Origin: Pardosa pseudoannulata
Taxonomy: Eukaryota > Arthropoda > Arachnida > Araneae > Lycosidae
Length of the DNA stretch: 64,000 nt
Assembly (NCBI GenBank): GCA_032207245.1
Contig: CM063498.1
Location: 57,663,440-57,727,439, forward strand
Reading direction: 5' to 3'
Positions 13,601 through 64,000 of the stretch are shown in pieces (positions within the stretch are counted from its first letter, which is position 1; the number at the start of each line of letters is the position of its first letter). Position numbers and translations under genes: made by a program. Below the pieces are notes generated by a model, which saw only the letters and a list, made by a program, of their open reading frames with translations, did not search any database and was not told the origin of the DNA.

Positions 13601-16113
13601 AACTCAGTGATGCATCTCTGGCATTTTTGTAAACATCTGGTACATGCATAGACAAGCATTACTACTGCTCAAGTATGTATAATATGTTATTGTGGTTATT
13701 TAATGTGCAAGGTTTTACAAGTTCCATGTACTGTGATCATAAAAATAATAGGTACTATTATATAGCTAATCTGTATTTTTTATATATAAGTATTATGTAA
13801 TTACATAGATACAATCTGCCTGGGGCATATTATTGCAGTTACAGAATTCCTAAATTTTTCTGATAACCAAGATGGGATTCAGTTTTTTAAACTCCTAATA
13901 ATATCTCATGTACTCCCCCCTTCCCAATTTTGTTTTTTTCTAATAAAATGGATCCTTCATGTCGGCATAGATCTTTGTGGTCCATATAATCAACTTTGGT
14001 AGTTATCTATGCTCTAAATCTTCCTACAGATGAATCCTAAAAAGTATTCTGAATTTTCTTCTTTTTATTATTAGGTTTGTAGAGTTATACCAAGAAATTG
14101 AAAAAAGTGGAAATTATAAAGATGAAGAAGCTATCTTTAAAGCTGTAGAAAATGCTTTTGATAAGGAAGGAATATCTTTCTTAAAAAATAAAAGGGTTTG
14201 TTTGTTTTATATAATTTAAATATATTTCAGAAAAACTAATTATTAAATAAGTTAAAGTTTTGTTTAGTTTCTTAAAATTTTTATTCAAAAAATATTATAT
14301 GACAAATGTATGTGTAATATATTGCAAAGGAATAATTTAACATCTTTGTAGCAGAAAATTTTGCATTTCAAGAAAATAAGTTTTTACATTTACATTTTTT
14401 AAACTACTTTTATCTATGTTGAATCTTAATAAAACAAGAGGTGAAAGTTTGTAAGTCATTTAATAGCTGTCGTAGAGTAATAATAAAAAAAATAAAGAAA
14501 AATACCACTTTAAAACTTCTACCTAAGTAGAAAAGTTTTATCAATAATTTTCTATACTTTATCAATTAAACTACTGCAAAGCCCTGTTAAGTCATCACTC
14601 AAATGATCAAACATTTCTTACAATTTAGACAGAGTGGGAATTTTTGAAAATAAAAAACCCCCAAAACTCTGAAATATTTTCATGAATTACTATAGTATTT
14701 GGTGAAAAAAGCAAGATTTTCAGATATCATGCAAATGCATGATATCAATGCATGCAAATAAAAAACCACCTTTTTACCACATTTTATTTATTTTTTTCAC
14801 TTTGATACATGAAAATAATTCAACAGTGTTGATTGATGAAGGGCTGATTACTAGAAATAACTATCTTTTCTAATATACTTAAGCATCTGCTGCTTCTGCG
14901 TAAATCGTTTTAATAGAAAAGCAATGTCTGTAGTTGAAACGATCCAGCCAACCATTGTTACTGACAAAATCTTCAATGCTCAACTCCTCATCAATTTTCA
15001 TGGATTTTTCTTTGAGAACCAGAGAAATTGGTGCATTTTGTGACTTTGCATGATTTTAGCCATTAAACTAAAATTTCTTCATTCTCATAAACATTTCTTT
15101 CTGTTGTCTTTGCTGTCAGTTTTTCAATGGCTTGTTTCAATAAAAGAATATCATTTAATTTAAGTCCTAGAAATATGGTATTTTTTTGGCAGAAACTAAT
15201 TTTAAAACATTTTATTTTTCAAAAAATTTGTCTTTTTTTCTTTTAAAAAGGTAACAAGGTAAGTTTTCATTTCCCTGGCATATTACAAATGTTATCAAAC
15301 CTTGCAATTGAAATATAAAAGTAGCCCTTATAGCAGGGCTATGAGGGTTATTAATATTGATTAGCAGTGAGATTCCAAGAGCCCCAAATGGGTAGGAAAT
15401 GAATAATCAATAATAATGATTTACAGGTGTTTTGTTGATGTAACAAGCATGGTCAAAAATTCCTCATAAAGCCTTGTCTTTCTTAAAATGAAAGGGGGGG
15501 GTTAAAAAGAAAACACAGTGGCATTCAAGAGATAGAGGAAAGATGCTGTAGGTCATTTTTGAGAGTGACAAATTATCTGGAATAGAATTAAATTTGGTGA
15601 GAGGTAAAAAAGGGTTATTTTATATTATTGTGTACAAGACCTTGTCAGGATCAAAAGAAAACGATTTAAATAGAGTGAGAAGAAGGTTTTACTGTATCTG
15701 GAAAAGTTATTTAATCTTTGCAATATGAATAATATAATATAAATACATTGCCCATAATAAGCATATTAATATAAAGAATATTAAAAGAGTTTAAAAATTT
15801 TTAGCATAGATTTTCAGAGTTACAGTACAACAGATCTTTAATGCATAAATTTGAATAACTTATGTTTATTTAAGTATGAAACATTTATATAAAGTTCTTT
15901 AAGTAAATTTTATGATTATATGTTCATTTAAAAACACATGAAATTAGTTCTATATATAAAAGAAGGTACAGTTAACTTTTAAATATTTTATTGTGTAAAT
16001 AGATCATAAATGATTGATTTTAAACTACTGCAACTACACTATATTTGCTAAGTTTTCTTATTTTTTTTTTTATATAGATCAGTAAAAGCAAAAAAGAAGA
16101 CTTGGTTGCTTGA
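4012..16113 (+). CDS. MRPS23: Mitochondrial small-subunit ribosomal protein mS23 (MRPS23), five coding exons
   Basis: Joined exons 4012-4055, 6951-7112, 10394-10468, 14075-14195 and 16078-16113 give 145 residues ending in TGA. All introns are GT-AG and all phases agree. The start MAGNRLHRTGSIFERLTGIL matches the family N-terminus. Diagnostic blocks are KPLWYDVYKAFPPKYEPTFA in exon 2, the FYPEDIIRGKF junction between exons 2 and 3, and QRFVELYQEIEK in exon 4. mS23 is a structural protein of the mitochondrial small ribosomal subunit and should be imported after cytosolic translation. The protein is shorter than the human one (about 190) because the divergent C-terminal tail is reduced to a basic KNKRISKSKKED end. 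A poly(A) signal AATAAA lies at 16204-16209. No frame breaks are seen. Confidence 0.93.
4760..5080. other. Less A+T-rich island in MRPS23 intron 1, possible old insertion
   Basis: The segment includes CTGCCCCCATACTTAGGATC and CTGGCTCTGTGGATCTGGTT, a composition unlike the rest of the intron and suggestive of an interspersed repeat. No frame, terminal repeat or family was recognised. Confidence 0.3.
7820..7990. other. Less A+T-rich island in MRPS23 intron 2
   Basis: Both strands happen to be open here (66 and 105 codons), but neither translation shows a known motif. Intron context and composition suggest a transposon fragment rather than an exon, and MRPS23 needs no exon here. Confidence 0.3.
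10570..10630. repeat. (TA)n microsatellite
   Basis: About 30 uninterrupted TA units lie in MRPS23 intron 3, followed directly by transposon-like sequence. Confidence 0.95.
11200..11390 (+). mobile_element. Heavily decayed Tc1/mariner transposase trace
   Basis: On the plus strand, 11307 onward reads TPSPSPSPADYNILQCIFTL. This resembles the region around the last catalytic Asp of mariner transposases, where a Pro-rich turn is followed by a P-[AS]-D-Y-[HN]-[LI] motif and a Leu-rich helix. Flanking frames are broken. The neighbouring, less A+T-rich stretch from about 10640 probably belongs to the same insertion, but I recognise no domain in it. The opposite-strand open frame at 10933-11196 has no recognisable motif. 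Confidence 0.4.
11947..12028. repeat. Two adjacent hairpins
   Basis: Hairpin 1 has 12-bp perfect arms (11947-11958 and 11962-11973, 3-nt loop). Hairpin 2 spans 11981-12028 with arms ACCAAAGGA / TCCTTTGGT and ATGTTGAATTTGG / CCAAATTCAACAT, interrupted by a small internal bulge, and a 2-nt centre. It lies about 270 bp from the mariner remnant and may be a miniature element or foldback end. Confidence 0.7.
12300..12800 (-). pseudogene. Mariner-type transposase remnant, N-terminal and first catalytic region
   Basis: Minus-strand translation, with several frame breaks and stops, shows mariner landmarks in order: a helix-turn-helix end (VWYQKFKNKDYDIEE), the stretch ELAKELDISALPITRAIHYI, a VLHKLTQ segment, then NLLKYQGKDKILDWFITCDE followed by KWIYFH. 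The last contains the first catalytic Asp in the family's typical T-x-D-E-K-W context. The other two catalytic Asp residues are absent because the sequence ends at about 12300. It lies in MRPS23 intron 3 in opposite orientation to the gene and is certainly inactive. Confidence 0.78.
14196..16077 (+). other. MRPS23 intron 4, no gene recognised
   Basis: The intron has a GTTTGT donor and a TATATAG acceptor preceded by a T-run. It contains an 11-bp-arm palindrome with octamer motifs at 14723-14759, a G-run near 15494 and some less A+T-rich patches between 14870 and 15680. I identify no transposon or exon in it. Confidence 0.6.
14723..14759. repeat. Palindrome with two octamer-like motifs
   Basis: GATATCATGCA (14723-14733) and its complement (14736-14746) flank AA. 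The octamer ATGCAAAT occurs at 14729-14736 and 14752-14759. It lies in MRPS23 intron 4. The octamer is the known POU-factor site, but function here is untested and chance is possible in such A+T-rich DNA. Confidence 0.5.
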
Positions 16114-16203
16114 AAATTAAAAGAAAATTTGTTTATAAAGATTGTAAAAAGTATGGAGCTTTAGTATTTGTTGAAGTCATGTAGAATGTACAAAACAAAT
16201 TCA

Positions 16204-16241
16204 AATAAATTGACAATTTACTTTAAAATTTTTATTTTATT
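16204..16241. terminator. Convergent poly(A) signals of MRPS23 and HFM1
   Basis: AATAAA on the plus strand (16204-16209) lies 91 bp after the MRPS23 stop. On the minus strand AATAAA occurs at 16231-16236 and again at 16236-16241, 15-25 bp after the HFM1 stop. With usual cleavage 10-30 bases beyond the signal, the two 3' ends would abut or overlap. Confidence 0.65.
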
Positions 16242-16255
16242 CCTGGAAATATATT

Positions 16256-60790
<44,535 letters not shown>

Positions 60791-61299
60791 GTTAAGAGAA
60801 AAAAGAATGTGGGAATAGCCACCTGTTATAAAGTAGATTTATATGAATAAAGCTTACACATACTTAAATATATGATCCACAACAACATTAAATAGAAAAA
60901 AATAAATTGTCAATAGTTAGATATAAGCTAGTACATGTGTATTCTATATACTTAAAAATATTGGAATTTATAAAAATTGCAATCGATAAAATCATTTATT
61001 GCAAATAATTCTATCAGAAAACATGAATTAAATCTGAAATAATTACGCATAAATCTGTTAATAAAATTAAAAAAAAAAATAAGAAAGTAATAATTGTGAC
61101 AAAAATAAATAACTTAAAAGTAAAGAATACTACGAAAATATTAGAAACAATTTTAACCAAATTCAAGAATATGTGCGTGTAGCAATGAAAAAAATTTAAA
61201 AAAATCATACTTTACCTTGTAGAAAGTTTTCATCCAAAGACTAGATATGAGTCTATCGCTTTCATCATTTAGTAAAGGCTGAAATGAAATACTAGCAAA

Positions 61300-61370
61300 C
61301 CATAGACTGTGCTAACAAGCGATGTACACAAGCAGACGACACCGGATCGGAGAGGGGGGGAGGCAATTTA
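61300..61370 (-). promoter_or_regulatory. Candidate HFM1 promoter or transcription start region
   Basis: A short C+G-richer block with several CpGs (CGACACCGGATCGGAG) and a run of about seven G lies just upstream of the leader exon 61216-61278. Contrast with the surrounding A+T-rich DNA and position suggest a promoter. No specific site was identified. Confidence 0.35.
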
Positions 61371-63900
61371 AAATAATTAATACTTGATAATTGATGCTAA
61401 AATGCTTGAATTAATAATTGATATTTTTTAATAAATAAGACTAGGAAAATTAGTTTTTATTTTAAATTTCAGAATTTGTTCTCATATATGAATTAATTAA
61501 ATGAAAGCTGCTTAAAAAAAATAAAAAAGTATAATTTAATATTTGAATCTTTTGATGTATAAATTTGAAGTGTCCTAAATATTATTTCAGATTTTAGAAT
61601 AATATAGTAAGAATTTAATAATGAATATTACATTTATTTATATTATTATTTCTGTCTAGTTTCGGTTTCGATATTACCGATTCAAACTGTGTGACCAAGA
61701 AATAACCAGCTTACTTATTTATGATGTACTACTTTGTATTTTATAAATTTACAAATTTCATGCTTTTAAATCTTAGATATTGACTATTCTTATTTCATTT
61801 ATAATTTATTTATGTTGAACTGTAATGCTGAAATGATCCGACAGGAAATCAGAAAATTAAATTGTACGTGTAAGGCATACGGGTATATCTTTTAATTTTA
61901 TGAAAACGAAATATAATAAGACATATGTACTCGATTTGTATCCATGCTTGATAGAAAAATGAATATAAACAAAGGTCTTTATCAGCTGAAAAAAGAAAGT
62001 TATAATAACGTTTTAGAGTAAACGAGAGATTCCTGTATGTGTTTTAAAATATGACACACGAATCATTTATATATTCAACTTTGATTTATTGAAATCTTAT
62101 TTGTTCTTTAAAATTCGCCTTCTGTAGCAGGTATGATTAATTATTATATTTTAAACATGTTTTATGCTAGTAAAATGGCGTTTCACTTTTATCTATGTAA
62201 ATATATTTTTAAACAACCATGTATCTCAATTTTTGAAAATACAATTCACTATTTTGTGAGAATTCATTGTAAACGTTATATTAAACTCTAAAATTCCTTT
62301 TTTTTATTTTATTTGGTAATTGTACAGTTTTTGATATAAGTAATAGTTCTCTTTCTCTAAATAAATTTATTGCAAACATAATATGAGAAATTTAAGATTC
62401 TTTGTTTAGCTAATTTTATTTCGCTTATCTGATTCTTGAGTTTAATCAAATCCCTTTTTTCATTACATAAAATCAAGGCATTCAAACATTTTTATTTAGG
62501 CTTTTTAAGGAAATTTGCCCAGAATAAATTGTTTGCGGCATATAAAATAGTAGATAAAACTAAATAGCTATCAGTTGATGATTTCCATCAAAACAATAAA
62601 AATGCTTATCATTTTAGGGAAGTTTTTTTAAAAATTTATTGAAACTTTAAAAATGTTACCTTTAACAACTAATTGTAATGAAATACAAATTTTATCAATT
62701 CATCAAAGTTAATCCTTTATTTATTATTATATTATACTGTACTTTAAAATGAAGTTACTTAAAATCAGAATTATCTTTTTGGGAAAACCTTAATCTTTTA
62801 TTGGTAAATGTTATAGATATATTGGATTCATTATTTAAGTCCATTTTACTCATGGATTCGTTGTTTATAAAATTTCTCATCAAATTAACCAGTGACCCAA
62901 AAGTTACGTATTTAGAATTTGTTGAATTTTGGTTCAGATGTAATACAAGCACATTACATGGAAAATGGGAAGTCTTATTATATTTCAAATATTCATTTAA
63001 GAATTATAAATTTTTTCAATTTCATGAATTTTGTATAGTTTTTTAAACTTTAAAATGTGAGTTGTACTTTTCAGTTTTTCATTATTTTTTATTTTTATTT
63101 TATTTTATTTTTATTTGTAAAACTTTTTTAATACTTTTAAGTTTTGAAATTGGAGTGTTTGATTAAAAAATAATTATATGATATTTAGCCCAATTTCAGC
63201 AACATTTAAACCAAATTCTGGGACAGTAATCCTGCATTGTCATGAAAAAATAATATTTTCTGTTCCAACAATTGAGTAATATCTATAAAATAATGGCATT
63301 GTGATGTTAAGGATCAGTTTGAATTTAAAAATTGCCTATTTGTCTTTGTGTCAGATTTAATTTTCAAATAAAATATTATATTAGAGAGTAATTGGTTAGG
63401 TTTTATAATTTTGTTAAATATATAACAATAAAAATTTTAGTGATGTGGACAGCTAATGTTGTATAGAATAGAGAAGCTAAGTACCATTTAGTTTAAATTT
63501 TATATTATAAAAGAAATAAATTGGTAAGGTTAATAAGAGAAATCTTATAATAAGTTTTGTAGCATCATTTATGACAAGTTTCAGGATGGTCCACAAAGAA
63601 AGTATTATAGTATCATAAAGAAAAATCGTATATTAAAATATAGAATAAATTCTGTAATAAAAAAAATCCTTATGTACAATTTAGTTTAAAGATTTACTAA
63701 TATGCTACATATCCCACAATTTCTTTAAAGGAAATATCCCCATCTCTAGGGCTCATCTAAACTTAGTGTGTTTCTGTGCTGTCAATAAAAGAAAATAATT
63801 TTGTTTATACTTTACCGAGAGGAATGACAGACTGATATTGTAGAGCTCAAGCGACTATTTCATCTTTTTTAAGTCATTCTCTCTTTGAAAATATTCTTCC
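61371..63900. other. Intergenic DNA, no gene recognised
   Basis: Long A+T-rich stretch upstream of HFM1. Open frames on both strands around 62755-63046 overlap each other, have no recognisable motif and look like chance. No RNA gene or transposon domain was found. Confidence 0.5.
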
Positions 63901-63906
63901 TTATTA

Positions 63907-63987
<81 letters not shown>
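63907..63987. repeat. (CA)n(TA)n compound microsatellite
   Basis: About ten CA units followed by about 30 TA units near the right edge. It is the same CA-then-TA design as the loci at 45303 and 48009. Confidence 0.95.
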
Positions 63988-63990
<3 letters not shown>

Positions 63991-64000
63991 AGATATTAAG

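Noticed and set aside
61216..61278. Leader exon read as coding (PLLNDESDRLISSLWMKTFY)
   Set aside because: It is open in one frame, but that frame meets a stop 12 codons into the next exon, and the open frame of that exon needs a different phase; treated as 5' leader.
62755..63046. Overlapping open frames on both strands (77 and 81 codons)
   Set aside because: They are mutually antisense in A+T-rich DNA, with no motif, no plausible splice context and low-complexity Phe/Ile/Asn-rich translations.

Overview
The window is animal nuclear DNA, very A+T-rich, with long introns, GT-AG splice sites, many microsatellites and scattered decayed DNA transposons. The transposon set (Tc1, mariner, a DUF4817-type mariner, hAT and a non-autonomous Helitron), together with a meiotic HFM1/Mer3 gene, suggests an arthropod. 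That placement is inference; I cannot name the species. Almost every long open frame here is chance. The real genes are split into small exons, which I joined by splice site, reading phase and family resemblance.

Layout. (1) At 747-870 on the minus strand is the first coding exon of an unidentified gene that runs off the left edge. Next to it, at about 1.0-1.3 kb, is a less A+T-rich block with a perfect 24-bp palindrome. It looks like a shared promoter for this gene and for the plus-strand gene to its right. (2) A five-exon plus-strand gene at 4012-16113 encodes mitochondrial ribosomal protein mS23 (MRPS23), 145 residues. Its introns hold a hAT fragment (2.5-2.95 kb), twin hairpins and mariner remnants. 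(3) From 61.3 kb down to 16256 the minus strand carries a near-complete gene for HFM1/Mer3, the Ski2-like DNA helicase of meiotic crossing-over. I place 34 coding exons plus one probable 5' leader exon. The model gives about 1,095 residues if a 2-nt frame problem near the N-terminus is an artefact, or 1,086 if the 29-nt exon is skipped. The two genes meet tail to tail, with 142 bp between stop codons. (4) HFM1 introns hold a full-length but dead Tc1 element, a DUF4817-type mariner remnant, a Helitron with both termini, tRNA-like (SINE-like) remnants, a 32-bp hairpin and an undescribed repeat bounded by inverted repeats. (5) From 61.4 to 64 kb I see no gene.

The most useful observations are the apparent CT duplication at an HFM1 splice acceptor that skipping of one exon would bypass, a GC-AG intron inside the helicase domain, a possible leader ORF whose stop overlaps the HFM1 start codon, the abutting 3' ends of the two genes, and the palindromic putative bidirectional promoter. 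I found no convincing new multi-gene system; apart from the two named genes the window is mostly intron and transposon debris.
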